Under the pieces are notes generated by a model, which worked only from the letters and a program-made list of their open reading frames with translations, was not told where the DNA came from and did not search any database. A DNA stretch of 64,000 bases from Streptomyces griseus subsp. griseus (GTDB lineage Bacteria; Actinomycetota; Actinomycetes; Streptomycetales; Streptomycetaceae). The DNA lies in NCBI RefSeq assembly GCF_003610995.1, contig NZ_CP032543.1, positions 5,022,001 to 5,086,000 of the forward strand. Reading direction: 5' to 3'. Position numbers and translations under genes: made by a program. Shown here piece after piece: positions 42,003-51,980 of the stretch. Each line of letters begins with the position of its first letter. Within the stretch, counting starts at the first letter, position 1.

Positions 42003-45000
42003 GTGAGCTCCTCCTCTTCCACCCGGCACAGTCCGCACCGTGAACCACGGCCGCGGACCACGGGCGCGTACCGCCTGGTGCGCACCCCGCCGGGTTCGGT
42101 GGAACCTCCTCTTCTGGACGCAGGCCAGCGCGCTGTGGTTGATCACGCCGAGGGACCGCTCCTCGTCCTCGCCGGCCCCGGCACCGGCAAGACCACCACG
42201 CTCGTGGAGTCCGTGGCCGCCCGGGTGAACCGGGGCGCCGACCCCGCCCGCATCCTCGTCCTCACCTTCAGCCGCAAGGCGGCCGTCGAACTGCGCGACC
42301 GGATGGCGGCCCGGCTCGGGGCGGCGCGCGGCCCGCAGGCCACCACCTTCCATTCGTACTGCTACGCCCTGGTCCGCGCCCACCAGGACGCCGATCTCTT
42401 CGCCGACCCGCTGCGGCTGCTCTCCGGGCCCGAGCAGGACGTCACCGTCCGCGAGCTGCTCGCCGGCCAGCTGGAGCTGGAGAAGGAGGGCCTGGCCCAT
42501 GTCCGCTGGCCCGACGAGCTGCGCGCCTGCCTGACCACCCGCGGCTTCGCCGACGAGGTGCGGGCCGTGCTCGCGCGCAGCCGCGAACTGGGCCTCGGTC
42601 CGGACGCGCTCGCCGCCTTCGCCCGCCGCACGGGCCGCCCGGACTGGAGCGCGGCGGCCCAGTTCCTCGCGGAGTACCTGGACATCCTCGACGCCCAGGG
42701 CGTCCTGGACTACGCGGAGCTGGTCCACCGCGCGGTCCTGCTCGCCGAGCGCCCGGAGGTCTCCGCACAGCTGGCGGGGGCGTACGACGCGGTGTACGTC
42801 GACGAGTACCAGGACACCGACCCGGCGCAGGTGCGCCTGCTGCACGCCCTGGCCGGGAACCGGGGGCGCGGGGCGCACGCCGGGGGCGGCCGGACGCTGG
42901 TGGCCTTCGGCGACCCGGACCAGTCGATCTACACGTTCCGGGGCGCCGATGTGAACGGCATCCTCGAATTCCCCGGCACCTTCCGGCGGGCCGACGGCGC
43001 CCCCGCCCCCGTGGGCGTCCTCACCACCTCGCGGCGCTCCGGCTCCGAGCTGCTCGCGGCGACCCGGCTGCTCACCCGCCGGATGCCGCTGACCCGGCTG
43101 CCCGCCGACACCGTCCGCGCCCACCGCGAGCTGCACGCCGTCCGGGAGGGCGGCCGGGTGGAGACGTACACCTACCCGACCGCCTCCACGGAGCTGGACA
43201 ACATCGCGGACCTGCTGCGCCGCGCTCACCTGGAGGACGGGGTCCCGTGGCGTGAGATGGCCGTGCTCGTACGGGCCGGAGGCCGCTCGCTGCCCGCCGT
43301 CCGCCGCGCCCTCACCTCGGCGGGCGTCCCTCTGGAGGTCGACGGCGACGACCTCCCGCTCCGCCATGAACCGGCCGTCGCCCCGCTGCTGACGGCGCTG
43401 CGGACGGTGGCGACGGCGGCGCTGCACACGGGCCGGGCCGACGAAGAGGCGGACGGGCCGCGTGCCGGCGAGCAGGCGGACGGGCCGCGTGCCGGCGAGC
43501 AGGCGGACGGGCCGCGTGCCGACCAGGGGGCCGACGAGCAGTCGGCCGACGAGGGGCAGGGCGAGGGCGGACAGGAGCCGGCCCCGGTCACCGCCCCCTG
43601 GCTCACCACCGAGACCGCCCTCACCCTCCTCACCTCCCCCCTCGGCTCCATGGACGCCGCCGACCTCCGCCGCCTCGGCCGCGCCCTGCGCGACGAGGAG
43701 CGGGCCGCCGGAATCCGGGTCCCCGCCCCCTCCGACGAGCTGCTCGCCCGCGCCCTCGCCGAGCCCGAACGGCTGGTCACCCACGATCCGGCGTACGCCC
43801 ATGGCGCGCAGCGCCTCGGCGCGCTTCTGCGCAAGGCCCGCGAGCTCCTCGAAGGCGGTGGCACCGCCGAGGAGGCCCTGTGGACCCTGTGGAGCGGCAC
43901 CCCCTGGCCGGGCAGGCTGGAGCGGGCCGCGCTGCGCGGCGGGGCGGGCGGACGCAACGCCGACCGCGATCTCGACGCGGTGTGCGCCCTGTTCGACACC
44001 GCCGCGCGCGCCGAGGAGCGCACCGGCGGGCGGGGGGCGCTCAACTTCCTGGAGGAGGTGGACGCCCAGGACATCGCCGCCGACACCCTCTCCCGGCGGA
44101 CCGCCCGCCCCGACGCCGTACGCCTGATGACCGCCCACCGCTCCAAGGGCCTGGAGTGGCGGCTCGTCGTCGTCGCGGGCGTCCAGGAAGGGCTCTGGCC
44201 GGACCTGCGCCGCCGGGGCTCCCTCCTGGAGGCGGACCGGATCGGCCGCGACGGGCTCGCCGAACCCCTCACGCCCGGCGCCCTCCTCGCCGAGGAGCGC
44301 CGCCTCTTCTACGTCGCCGCCACCCGCGCCCGCGAACGCCTGGTCGTCACCGCCGTGAAGGCCCCCGCCGACGACGGCGACCAGCCCTCCCGCTTCCTGA
44401 CCGAGCTGGGCGTCGAACCGCGCGATGTCACGGGCCGCCCGCGCCGCCCGCTCGCCGTCGCCGCGCTCGTCGCCGAGCTGCGGGCCACCACCGTCGACCC
44501 GGCCGTGTCCGACGCCCTGCGGGACGCCGCCGCCCACCGCCTGGCCCGGCTCGCCGCGCTCACCGACGACGAGGGCCAGCCGCTCGTACCCGCCGCCCAC
44601 CCGTCCCGCTGGTGGGGCCTGGACGAACCGACCCGCTCCGCCGTCCCCCTGCGCGACCGCGACCAGGCCCTTTCCCTCTCTCCTTCGGCTCTGGAACAGC
44701 TCGCCAACACCTGCGCCCTCCAGTGGTTCCTGGGCCGTGAGGTGAAGGCCGACGCCCCGGCCACCGCCGCGCAGGGGTTCGGCAACGTCGTCCACGTCCT
44801 CGCCGACGAGGTCGCCTCCAGCCGTACGCCCGCCGATCTCGACGTCCTCATGGAGCGCCTGGACTCCGTCTGGAACGGCCTCGCCTTCGACGCCCCCTGG
44901 AAGTCCGAGCAGGAGAAGGACCAGGCCCGCGCCGCCCTGGAACGCTTCCTGAAGTGGCACGTCCTGGACCGCGGCGGCCGGACCCCCACCACCAGCGAGC

Positions 45001-45470
45001 ACGACTTCGACGTGACCCTGGAGGCGGGCGAGTACGCCGTCCGCATCCGGGGCTCCATGGACCGGGTCGAACAGGACGCCGAAGGAAGGGCGTACGTCGT
45101 CGACTTCAAGACCGGCAAGAGCGCGCCCACCAAGGACGAGGTGGCCGCCCACCCCCAGCTCGCCGTCTACCAGCTGGCCGTCCGCGAGGGCGCGGTCGAC
45201 GAGGTCTTCGACGGCAAGCGCCCCGAGCCGGGCGGCGCCGAGCTGGTCCAGCTCCGCCAGCCCGCCCCCAAGAAGGAGGGCGGCGAGGCGTTCCCCAAGG
45301 TCCAGGCGCAGGAACCGCTGAGCGGAGAGTGGGTCTCCGACCTGCTCGCGACGGCCGCAGGAAAGGTCCTGGACGAACGGTTCACGCCCACCACCGGCAC
45401 CCACTGCGCCCACTGCACCTTCCGCGCCTCGTGCAGCGCGCAGCCGGAAGGGCGGCAGGTGGTGGAGTGA
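42003..45470 (+). CDS. adnA: UvrD/Rep-type helicase-nuclease, AdnA-like
   Basis: 1155 aa, GTG start. Helicase motifs: LLVLAGPGTGKTTT (I), VLTFSRKAAVEL (Ia), YVDEYQDTDP (II), FGDPDQSIYTFRGA (III), ARGL-less MTAHRSKGLEW (V) and FYVAATRARERL (VI). The C-terminal RecB-type nuclease domain has RIRGSMDRVEQD and VVDFKTGK; Cys in NTCALQW and CAHCTFRASC can form the Fe-S cluster known in such nucleases. A poorly conserved insert (about 480-525) holds three 9-residue repeats. With the next gene it should form the AdnAB heterodimer, which resects double-strand breaks in actinobacteria. Confidence 0.9.
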   Translation: MSSSSSTRHSPHREPRPRTTGAYRLVRTPPGSVEPPLLDAGQRAVVDHAEGPLLVLAGPGTGKTTTLVESVAARVNRGADPARILVLTFSRKAAVELRDRMAARLGAARGPQATTFHSYCYALVRAHQDADLFADPLRLLSGPEQDVTVRELLAGQLELEKEGLAHVRWPDELRACLTTRGFADEVRAVLARSRELGLGPDALAAFARRTGRPDWSAAAQFLAEYLDILDAQGVLDYAELVHRAVLLAERPEVSAQLAGAYDAVYVDEYQDTDPAQVRLLHALAGNRGRGAHAGGGRTLVAFGDPDQSIYTFRGADVNGILEFPGTFRRADGAPAPVGVLTTSRRSGSELLAATRLLTRRMPLTRLPADTVRAHRELHAVREGGRVETYTYPTASTELDNIADLLRRAHLEDGVPWREMAVLVRAGGRSLPAVRRALTSAGVPLEVDGDDLPLRHEPAVAPLLTALRTVATAALHTGRADEEADGPRAGEQADGPRAGEQADGPRADQGADEQSADEGQGEGGQEPAPVTAPWLTTETALTLLTSPLGSMDAADLRRLGRALRDEERAAGIRVPAPSDELLARALAEPERLVTHDPAYAHGAQRLGALLRKARELLEGGGTAEEALWTLWSGTPWPGRLERAALRGGAGGRNADRDLDAVCALFDTAARAEERTGGRGALNFLEEVDAQDIAADTLSRRTARPDAVRLMTAHRSKGLEWRLVVVAGVQEGLWPDLRRRGSLLEADRIGRDGLAEPLTPGALLAEERRLFYVAATRARERLVVTAVKAPADDGDQPSRFLTELGVEPRDVTGRPRRPLAVAALVAELRATTVDPAVSDALRDAAAHRLARLAALTDDEGQPLVPAAHPSRWWGLDEPTRSAVPLRDRDQALSLSPSALEQLANTCALQWFLGREVKADAPATAAQGFGNVVHVLADEVASSRTPADLDVLMERLDSVWNGLAFDAPWKSEQEKDQARAALERFLKWHVLDRGGRTPTTSEHDFDVTLEAGEYAVRIRGSMDRVEQDAEGRAYVVDFKTGKSAPTKDEVAAHPQLAVYQLAVREGAVDEVFDGKRPEPGGAELVQLRQPAPKKEGGEAFPKVQAQEPLSGEWVSDLLATAAGKVLDERFTPTTGTHCAHCTFRASCSAQPEGRQVVE
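43448..43520 (+). repeat. 27-bp tandem repeat inside adnA
   Basis: Copies begin at 43448, 43475 and 43502. They encode EQADGPRAG-type nonapeptides within an acidic linker between helicase motifs, in frame (27 = 9 codons), so copy number can vary without breaking the protein. Confidence 0.85.
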
Positions 45471-45520
45471 GGGATCCGGTTCGTACCGGGTTGTCAGTGG
45501 CTCCGGTTACCGTTTCCCAC

Positions 45521-48500
45521 GTGTCCTCACGCATCACCGATCCCGAGCAGCTCAAGGAGCTTCTCGGGATTCCCTTCACCCCGGAGCAGACGGCCTGCAT
45601 CACCGCGCCGCCCGCCCCGCAGGTGATCGTGGCCGGAGCCGGGTCGGGGAAGACCACCGTGATGGCCGCCCGCGTGGTCTGGCTCGTCGGCACCGGCCAG
45701 GTCGCGCCCGAGCAGGTCCTCGGCCTCACCTTCACCAACAAGGCGGCGGGCGAGCTGGCCGAGCGCGTCCGCAGGGCGCTGATCGCCGCCGGGGTCACCG
45801 ACCCCGAGGTCATCGACCCGGACAACCCGCCGGGCGAGCCCACCATCTCGACGTACCACGCCTTCGCCGGCCGCCTCCTCACCGAGCACGGCCTGCGCAT
45901 CGGCCTGGAGCCGTCCACGCGCCTCCTCGCCGACGCCACGCGCTACCAGCTGGCGGCAAAGGTGCTGCGGGAGGCCCCGGGCCCGTATCCGGCGCTCACC
46001 CGCTCCTTCCCGACCCTGGTCAGCGACCTCCTGGCCCTCGACGGAGAGATGTCCGAACACCTCGTACGGCCCGGGAAGCTGGAGGCGTACGACACCGAGC
46101 TGCTGCGCGAGCTGGAGACGGCCAAGCTCAGCAACGCCGACCTGCGCAAGATCCCCGAGACCGCCGAGGCCCGCCGCTCCCTCCTCGGCCTCACCGAGCG
46201 CTACCGGTCCGCCAAGCGGAGCCGTGACCTCCTGGACTTCGGCGACCAGATCGCCCTCTCCGCCGAGCTGGCCCTGACCCGGCCGGAGGTGGGGGAGATC
46301 CTGCGGGACGAGTTCCGGGTGGTGCTGCTTGACGAGTACCAGGACACGTCGGTGGCCCAGCGGTTGCTGCTGTCGGCACTGTTCGGCAGCGGAAGCGGAA
46401 GCGGAACCGGCGGCGGCAGTGGAACCGGCAGCGGCGGCGGTGGTACGGAGACGGACGCGGCCGGCCAGGCACCCACCGGTCACGCGGTGACCGCCGTCGG
46501 CGACCCCTGCCAGGCGATCTATGGCTGGCGCGGCGCCTCCGTCGCCAACCTGGACGACTTCCCCGAGCACTTCCCGCACGCCGACGGCACCCCCGCCACC
46601 CGCTACAGCCTCAGCGAGAACCGGCGCAGCGGCGGCCGCCTCCTCCATCTCGCCAACGGCCTCGCCGAGCCGCTGCGCGCGATGCACGAAGGCGTCGAGG
46701 CGCTGCGCCCCGCACCCGGCGCCGAGCGCGACGGCATGGTCCGGTGCGCCCTGCTCACCACCCACACCGAGGAGATCGACTGGCTCGCGGACTCCCTCGC
46801 CCACCTCGTGCGCACCGGCACCCCGCCCGGCGAGATCGCCGTCCTGTGCCGCACCGCCGCGGACTTCGGACAGATCCAGGCGGCCCTGGTCGCCCGGGAC
46901 ATCCCGGTCGAGGTCGTCGGTCTCGCGGGGCTGCTGCACCTGCCCGAGGTGGCGGACCTGGTCGCGGTCTGCGAGGTCCTCCAGGACCCGGGCGCCAACG
47001 CATCGCTGGTCCGCCTCCTCACCGGCCCGCGCTGGCGCATCGGCCCCCGCGACCTCGCCCTCCTCGGCCGCCGCGCCCGCCTCCTGGTCCACCGGGCCGC
47101 CCACGGGGACGGTGGAGACCCGGACCGGCGGCTCGCGGAGGCCGTCGAGGGCACCGACCCGGCCGAGGTGATATCGCTCGCCGACGCCCTGGACACCTTC
47201 CTGATCGGGGGGGACGCGGCGGACGACGGGCTGCCGTTCTCGGCGGAGGCCCGCATCCGCTTCGCCCGTCTCGCCCGCGAGCTGCGCGAGCTGCGCCGCT
47301 CGCTCGCCGACCCCCTGATGGACGTCCTGCACCGGGTCCTGGCCACCACAGGCCTGGAGGTCGAGTTGTCCGCCTCCCCGCAGGCGCTGGCCGCCCGCCG
47401 CCGCGAGACCCTCGCCAACTTCCTCGACACAGCGGCCTCCTTCGCCTCCCTCGACGGAGAGGCGTCGCTCCTCGCCTTCCTCGGCTTCCTGCGGACGGCC
47501 GCCCAGTACGAGAAGGGCCTCGACAACGCGCTGCCCGGCGGCGAGAACACGGTCAAGGTCCTCACCGCGCACAAGTCCAAGGGCCTGGAGTGGGACGTGG
47601 TCGCCGTGCCCGGCCTGGTCACCGGCCAGTTCCCCAGCGGCCGGTCCCGGGACGCCTGGACCGCCCAGGCCAAGGTGCTCCCGCACGCCCTGCGGGGCGA
47701 CGCGGTGACGCTCCCGGAAGTGGACACGTTCGACGCCAGGGGGATGAAGGCGTTCAAGGAGGAGATGAAGGAGCACCAGCACACGGAGGAGCTGCGCCTG
47801 GGGTACGTCACCTTCACCCGCCCCCGTTCCCTCCTCCTCGGCTCCGGCCACTGGTGGGGCCCGTCGCAGAAACGGACGCGCGGCCCGTCGGCGTTCCTGG
47901 AGGCGCTGTACGAGCACTGCGCGGCGGGCCACGGCGAGATCGAGGCCTGGGCGGACGAGCCCGCCGAGGACGAGGAGAACCCGGCCCTCGCGGCGCCCGA
48001 CACCGACCTGGCCTGGCCGCTCCCGCTGGACGCCACGGCCCTCACCCGCCGCCGCGCCGCCCGCGACACGGTGCTGGCCCACCTGGAGCGCCTGGCCCGC
48101 CACGGCGACGAGCAGCCACCGGCGTACGCCCCCAAACCCGACGGCGTACCGGCGTACGGCCCTGGACCCGACGGCGTACCGGCGTACGAGCCGTGGGACG
48201 ACGAGCCCCCTCTCGACGAGCCACCCGCCGACGAGGCCTGGGACTGGGACGCGCTCCCCACCCGACGCCCCCAGGACGCACCGGACACCCCGGCACCGGC
48301 GTCGGAGCCCGTACGGGAGTCGGCACCGGCACCAGCCCCGGAGGCGCCCCCGCACCCGCACATCCCCGCCGCCCGCCCCCCCGAGGAAGACCCGGCGGAC
48401 CGCCTCACCCCCGAGGAGAGCCGCGCCCTCGCCTCCTGGGACCGGGATCTCGACGCCCTCGCCGGGGAGCTCCGCCGGGCCCGGGCCACCGTGCACGACG

Positions 48501-49105
48501 TCCTCGTCCCCGCCGCGCTCTCCGCCACCCAGCTGCTGCGCCTGGCCGAGGACCCCGACGCCTTCGCCAAGGAGCTGGCCCGGCCCATGCCCCGGCCGCC
48601 GCAGCCCGCCGCCCGGCGGGGCACCCGGTTCCACGCCTGGGTGGAGTCGCGGTACGAGGAGCTGCCGCTGCCCATGCTCGGCCCCGACGAGCTGCCCGGG
48701 GGCGACGAGAGCGACGCGGAGATCGCCGACGAGCGGGATCTCGCCGAGCTGAAGGAGGCGTTCGAGCGCACCGCGTACGCCCGGCGCACGCCGTACCGGG
48801 TGGAGACCCCGTTCCAGATCACCCTCGCGGGCCGGGTGATCCGGGGCCGTATCGACGCGGTGTACCGCACGGGTGACACCTACGAGATCGTCGACTGGAA
48901 GACCACCCGCCACCGCACCGCCGACCCCCTCCAGCTCGCCGTCTACCGGCTGGCCTGGGCCGAGCTGCACGAGCTGCCCCTCGACGCGGTCACCGCCACC
49001 TTCCTCTACGTACGCACGGGGGAGACCGTCCGTCCCCGGGGGCTGCCGGGCCGGGCCGGGCTGGAGCGGATCCTGCTGGACGATCCGGCTCCGCGGGACG
49101 GATAG
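45521..49105 (+). CDS. adnB: UvrD/Rep-type helicase-nuclease, AdnB-like
   Basis: 1194 aa from the GTG at 45521 (VSSRITDPEQ); GTG 45497 or TTG 45491 are alternatives and no strong ribosome-binding site decides. Motifs: VIVAGAGSGKTTVM (I), LTFTNKAAGEL (Ia), LLDEYQDTSV (II), GDPCQAIYGWRGAS (III), TAHKSKGLEWD (V) and YVTFTRPRSLL (VI). The nuclease domain near the C-terminus has IRGRIDAVYRTG and EIVDWKTTR. A Gly/Ser/Thr stretch of about 20 residues (46391-46450) interrupts the motor after motif II, and a 10-residue repeat (48136-48188) sits in the Pro-rich linker before the nuclease. Partner of AdnA in break resection. Confidence 0.9.
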   Translation: MSSRITDPEQLKELLGIPFTPEQTACITAPPAPQVIVAGAGSGKTTVMAARVVWLVGTGQVAPEQVLGLTFTNKAAGELAERVRRALIAAGVTDPEVIDPDNPPGEPTISTYHAFAGRLLTEHGLRIGLEPSTRLLADATRYQLAAKVLREAPGPYPALTRSFPTLVSDLLALDGEMSEHLVRPGKLEAYDTELLRELETAKLSNADLRKIPETAEARRSLLGLTERYRSAKRSRDLLDFGDQIALSAELALTRPEVGEILRDEFRVVLLDEYQDTSVAQRLLLSALFGSGSGSGTGGGSGTGSGGGGTETDAAGQAPTGHAVTAVGDPCQAIYGWRGASVANLDDFPEHFPHADGTPATRYSLSENRRSGGRLLHLANGLAEPLRAMHEGVEALRPAPGAERDGMVRCALLTTHTEEIDWLADSLAHLVRTGTPPGEIAVLCRTAADFGQIQAALVARDIPVEVVGLAGLLHLPEVADLVAVCEVLQDPGANASLVRLLTGPRWRIGPRDLALLGRRARLLVHRAAHGDGGDPDRRLAEAVEGTDPAEVISLADALDTFLIGGDAADDGLPFSAEARIRFARLARELRELRRSLADPLMDVLHRVLATTGLEVELSASPQALAARRRETLANFLDTAASFASLDGEASLLAFLGFLRTAAQYEKGLDNALPGGENTVKVLTAHKSKGLEWDVVAVPGLVTGQFPSGRSRDAWTAQAKVLPHALRGDAVTLPEVDTFDARGMKAFKEEMKEHQHTEELRLGYVTFTRPRSLLLGSGHWWGPSQKRTRGPSAFLEALYEHCAAGHGEIEAWADEPAEDEENPALAAPDTDLAWPLPLDATALTRRRAARDTVLAHLERLARHGDEQPPAYAPKPDGVPAYGPGPDGVPAYEPWDDEPPLDEPPADEAWDWDALPTRRPQDAPDTPAPASEPVRESAPAPAPEAPPHPHIPAARPPEEDPADRLTPEESRALASWDRDLDALAGELRRARATVHDVLVPAALSATQLLRLAEDPDAFAKELARPMPRPPQPAARRGTRFHAWVESRYEELPLPMLGPDELPGGDESDAEIADERDLAELKEAFERTAYARRTPYRVETPFQITLAGRVIRGRIDAVYRTGDTYEIVDWKTTRHRTADPLQLAVYRLAWAELHELPLDAVTATFLYVRTGETVRPRGLPGRAGLERILLDDPAPRDG
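48136..48188 (+). repeat. 30-bp in-frame tandem repeat inside adnB
   Basis: A 23-base block at 48136-48158 recurs at 48166-48188 (period 30). It encodes PDGVPAYGPG-like decapeptides in a disordered linker. Confidence 0.85.
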
Positions 49106-49115
49106 GCTCAAGAGC

Positions 49116-50513
49116 ATGAGCGAGACCCCGGACAGCGCCGTCCGTACGTACACCGAACAGCACCGCGCGGCCTTCCTCGACGACCTCGCCGAGTGGCTGC
49201 GCATCCCGTCCGTCTCCGCGCAGCCGGAGCACGACGGTGACGTACGGCGCAGCGCCGAGTGGCTGAGCGCCAAGCTCGGGGAGGCCGGCTTCCCGGTCAC
49301 CGAGATCTGGGAGACCCCCGGCGCCCCGGCCGTCTTCGCCGAGTGGCCCAGCGAGGACCCGGACGCCCCGACGGTCCTGGTCTACGGCCACCACGACGTG
49401 CAGCCCGCCGCCCGTGAGGACGGCTGGGCCACCGACCCGTTCGAGCCGGTGATCCGGGACGGCCGGATGTACGGACGCGGTGCGGCCGACGACAAGGGAC
49501 AGGTCTTCTTCCACACCCTCGGCGTCCGCGCCCACCTCGCCGCCACCGGCCGCACCACCCCGGCCGTCCACCTCAAGCTGCTGATCGAGGGCGAGGAGGA
49601 GTCGGGCTCCCCGAACTTCCGCGCCCTGGCCGAACAGCACGCGGACCGCCTCGCCGCCGACGCCGTGATCATCTCCGACACCGGCATGTGGGACGAGGAG
49701 ACCCCGACCGTCTGCACCGGCATGCGCGGCCTCGCGGAGTGCGAGATCGTGTTGTACGGCCCCGCCCAGGACATCCACTCCGGATCGTTCGGGGGAGCCG
49801 TCCCCAACCCCGCCACGGAGATCGCCCGCCTGGTCGCCGCCCTCCACGACGAGGACGGCCGCGTCGCGATCCCCGGGTTCTACGACGGGGTCACCGACCT
49901 CACCGACACCGAACGGGCCCTCTTCGCCCAGCTCCCCTTCGACGAGGCCACCTGGCTGCGTACGGCGAAGTCGCAGGCGGCCTCCGGCGAAGCCGGGTAC
50001 TCCACGCTGGAGCGCGTCTGGGCCCGCCCCACCGCCGAGGTCAACGGCATCGGCGGCGGCTACCAGGGCGCGGGCAGCAAGACGATCATCCCGTCCTCCG
50101 CCCTGGTGAAGATCAGCTTCCGGCTGGTCGACGGCCAGGACCCCGACCGCGTACAGCAGGCCGTCCGCGCCTGGGTGGAGTCCCGTGTCCCGGAGGGCGT
50201 CCGCCACAAGACCACCTTCCAGCCCGCCACCCGCCCCTGTCTGACCCCGCTGGACCACCCGGCCCTCCAGGCCGTGGCCCGCGCGATGGGCCGGGCCTTC
50301 GGCAAGAAGATCCTCTTCACCCGCGAGGGCGGCTCGGGCCCGGCCGCCGACCTCCGGGACGTGCTCGGCGCCCCCGTCCTCTTCCTCGGCATCTCCGTAC
50401 CCTCCGACGGCTGGCACGCCCCCGACGAGAAGGTGGAGCTGGACCTGCTGCTGAAGGGCGTGGAGACGACCGCGTACCTGTGGGGCGAACTGGCCACGGC
50501 GCTCGGCCGGTGA
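49116..50513 (+). CDS. M20-family dipeptidase
   Basis: 465 aa from the ATG at 49116. Zinc-binding residues of clan MH are visible: YGHHDVQP (first His/Asp), GRGAADDKGQ (bridging Asp), LIEGEEESGSP (general base and ligand Glu), ISDTGMW (Asp) and a C-terminal WHAPDE (His). Dimerisation lid region about 200-320. It is a cytoplasmic carboxypeptidase/dipeptidase of the CNDP type, exact substrate unknown. A -10-like TAGGCT overlaps the adnB stop and ends 7 bases before the ATG, so it may have its own leaderless transcript inside the adnAB operon end. Confidence 0.9.
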   Translation: MSETPDSAVRTYTEQHRAAFLDDLAEWLRIPSVSAQPEHDGDVRRSAEWLSAKLGEAGFPVTEIWETPGAPAVFAEWPSEDPDAPTVLVYGHHDVQPAAREDGWATDPFEPVIRDGRMYGRGAADDKGQVFFHTLGVRAHLAATGRTTPAVHLKLLIEGEEESGSPNFRALAEQHADRLAADAVIISDTGMWDEETPTVCTGMRGLAECEIVLYGPAQDIHSGSFGGAVPNPATEIARLVAALHDEDGRVAIPGFYDGVTDLTDTERALFAQLPFDEATWLRTAKSQAASGEAGYSTLERVWARPTAEVNGIGGGYQGAGSKTIIPSSALVKISFRLVDGQDPDRVQQAVRAWVESRVPEGVRHKTTFQPATRPCLTPLDHPALQAVARAMGRAFGKKILFTREGGSGPAADLRDVLGAPVLFLGISVPSDGWHAPDEKVELDLLLKGVETTAYLWGELATALGR

Positions 50514-50535
50514 GCCCCGGCCGATGAACCCCGCC
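50508..50535. repeat. 14-bp imperfect tandem repeat at the dipeptidase stop
   Basis: GGCCGGTGAGCCCC (from 50507) is followed directly by GGCCGATGAACCCC. The first copy includes the stop codon of the M20 gene. Fits the stop-region duplications seen at other gene ends in this window. Confidence 0.6.
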
Positions 50536-50580
50536 CCACCTCCGCACACCCGATCCACCTAGGGGGAGTAGGAAGCACCT

Positions 50581-51537
50581 GTGAGCACCTTCGACAACGC
50601 CACCTCAGACCGCCCGATCGGCCTCACCGCGCCCAGCGGCATCGACCGCGCGGCGCACCACCGCCTCGACGAGGCGTGGCTGGCCGTGGCGTGGAGCCAC
50701 CCGACGACCCGCGTCTTCGTCGTCTCCGGCGGGCAGGTGCTGATCGATGACACCCCCGAGGGGGGCACCTCGATCGTGATGACCCCCGCCTTCGAGGCCC
50801 CGGTCACCGAGACCCACCGGTACTTCCTCGGCACCGACGAGGACGGCGTCAGCTACTTCGCGCTCCAGAAGGACTCGCTGCCCGGCCGCATGGACCAGTC
50901 GGCCCGCCCGGCCGGACTGCGCGAGGCGGGCCTGCTGCTCGGCCCCCGCGACGCGGGGCTGATGGTCCACGCGGTCGCCCTGGAGAACTGGCAGCGCCTG
51001 CACCGCTTCTGCTCCCGCTGCGGCGAGCGCACGATCATCGCGGCGGCCGGGCACATCCGCCGCTGCCAGGCCTGCGGCGCCGAGCACTACCCGCGCACCG
51101 ACCCGGCGGTCATCATGCTCGTCACCGACGACCAGGACCGCGCGCTGCTGGGCCGACAGGTGCACTGGCCCGAGGGCCGCTTCTCCACGCTCGCCGGGTT
51201 CGTGGAGCCGGGGGAGTCGATCGAGCAGTCCGTGGTCCGCGAGGTGTACGAGGAGGCGGGCGTCACGGTCGGCGAGGTCGAGTACGTCGCCAGCCAGCCG
51301 TGGCCCTTCCCCTCCAGCCTGATGCTGGGCTTCATGGCCCGGGCGACCTCCTCGGAGATCAACGTCGACGGCGAGGAGATCGAGGAGGCCCGCTGGTTCT
51401 CCCGCGAGGACCTGACCGCCGCCTTCGAGTCGGGTGAGGTCATGCCGCCGTTCGGCATCTCGATCGCCGCCCGGCTGATCGAACTCTGGTACGGGAAGCC
51501 GCTGCCGAGGCCGGGCAGCCTGAACCGCACGAACTGA
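50581..51537 (+). CDS. nudC: NAD+ diphosphatase NudC
   Basis: 318 aa, GTG start. A central zinc ribbon has CSRCGE and CQACGAEHYPR, and the Nudix box reads GFVEPGESIEQSVVREVYEEAG, with all catalytic Glu residues. SQPWPFPSSLM follows, the sequence signature that separates NudC from other Nudix enzymes and recognises the NADH moiety. It splits NAD(H) into NMN and AMP and can remove NAD caps from RNA. In mycobacteria nudC sits in the same order (adnB, nudC, mrx1, uvrD2). Confidence 0.95.
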   Translation: MSTFDNATSDRPIGLTAPSGIDRAAHHRLDEAWLAVAWSHPTTRVFVVSGGQVLIDDTPEGGTSIVMTPAFEAPVTETHRYFLGTDEDGVSYFALQKDSLPGRMDQSARPAGLREAGLLLGPRDAGLMVHAVALENWQRLHRFCSRCGERTIIAAAGHIRRCQACGAEHYPRTDPAVIMLVTDDQDRALLGRQVHWPEGRFSTLAGFVEPGESIEQSVVREVYEEAGVTVGEVEYVASQPWPFPSSLMLGFMARATSSEINVDGEEIEEARWFSREDLTAAFESGEVMPPFGISIAARLIELWYGKPLPRPGSLNRTN

Positions 51538-51560
51538 ACCGGGGAGACGAACCGGGAAAC

Positions 51561-51594
51561 ACCGCTGCCCCCGGCGGATGCCGGGGGCAGCGGT
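51561..51594. terminator. Bidirectional terminator between nudC and mrx1
   Basis: A perfect 15-bp stem (51561-51575 with 51580-51594), loop GGAT, between convergent stops at 51537 and 51635. Confidence 0.85.
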
Positions 51595-51634
51595 GGAGTT
51601 CGGTGCCTGGTGCTTGGTGCTTGGTGCGCGGGCG

Positions 51635-51889
51635 TCAGGCGGCCAGAGCCTGCTTCACCTGGGCCAGCGACGGGTTCGTCATGACCGATTCGGTGCCGGA
51701 GGGGGAGACGACCAGAAGCGTCGGGACCGTCTGGTTTCCGCCGTTCGCCTTCTCGACGAAGGCCGCCGACTCCGCGTCGTGCTCGATGTTGACCTCGTTG
51801 TACGCGATGCCCTCGCGGTCCATCTGGCCCTTGAGCCGACGGCAGTAGCCGCACCAGGTGGTGCTGTACATCGTCACAGTGCCCGCCAT
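51635..51889 (-). CDS. mrx1: Mycoredoxin (Mrx1-type glutaredoxin)
   Basis: 84 aa from the ATG at 51889. Thioredoxin fold with active site STTWCGYCRRLK (CxxC) near residues 13-16 and the cis-proline loop TVPTLLV near residue 60. Mycoredoxins use mycothiol instead of glutathione to reduce mixed disulfides. A SigR-type promoter with exact 18-base spacing lies about 90 bases upstream, in line with a role in thiol stress. Divergent from uvrD2. Confidence 0.93.
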   Translation of the reverse strand: MAGTVTMYSTTWCGYCRRLKGQMDREGIAYNEVNIEHDAESAAFVEKANGGNQTVPTLLVVSPSGTESVMTNPSLAQVKQALAA

Positions 51890-51980
51890 GTCGCTGGCGC
51901 TCCCTTGTCTCGTCCGTCCCGCTGCGCGGCCGGCAGCGTCACCTGCGGTCGGCGGCCTGAGCCGCTCCCGCACCGGGTGG

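Noticed and set aside
42003..49105. Phage defence or restriction system
   Set aside because: The paired helicase-nucleases match the AdnAB housekeeping repair pair in conserved order, not a defence island.
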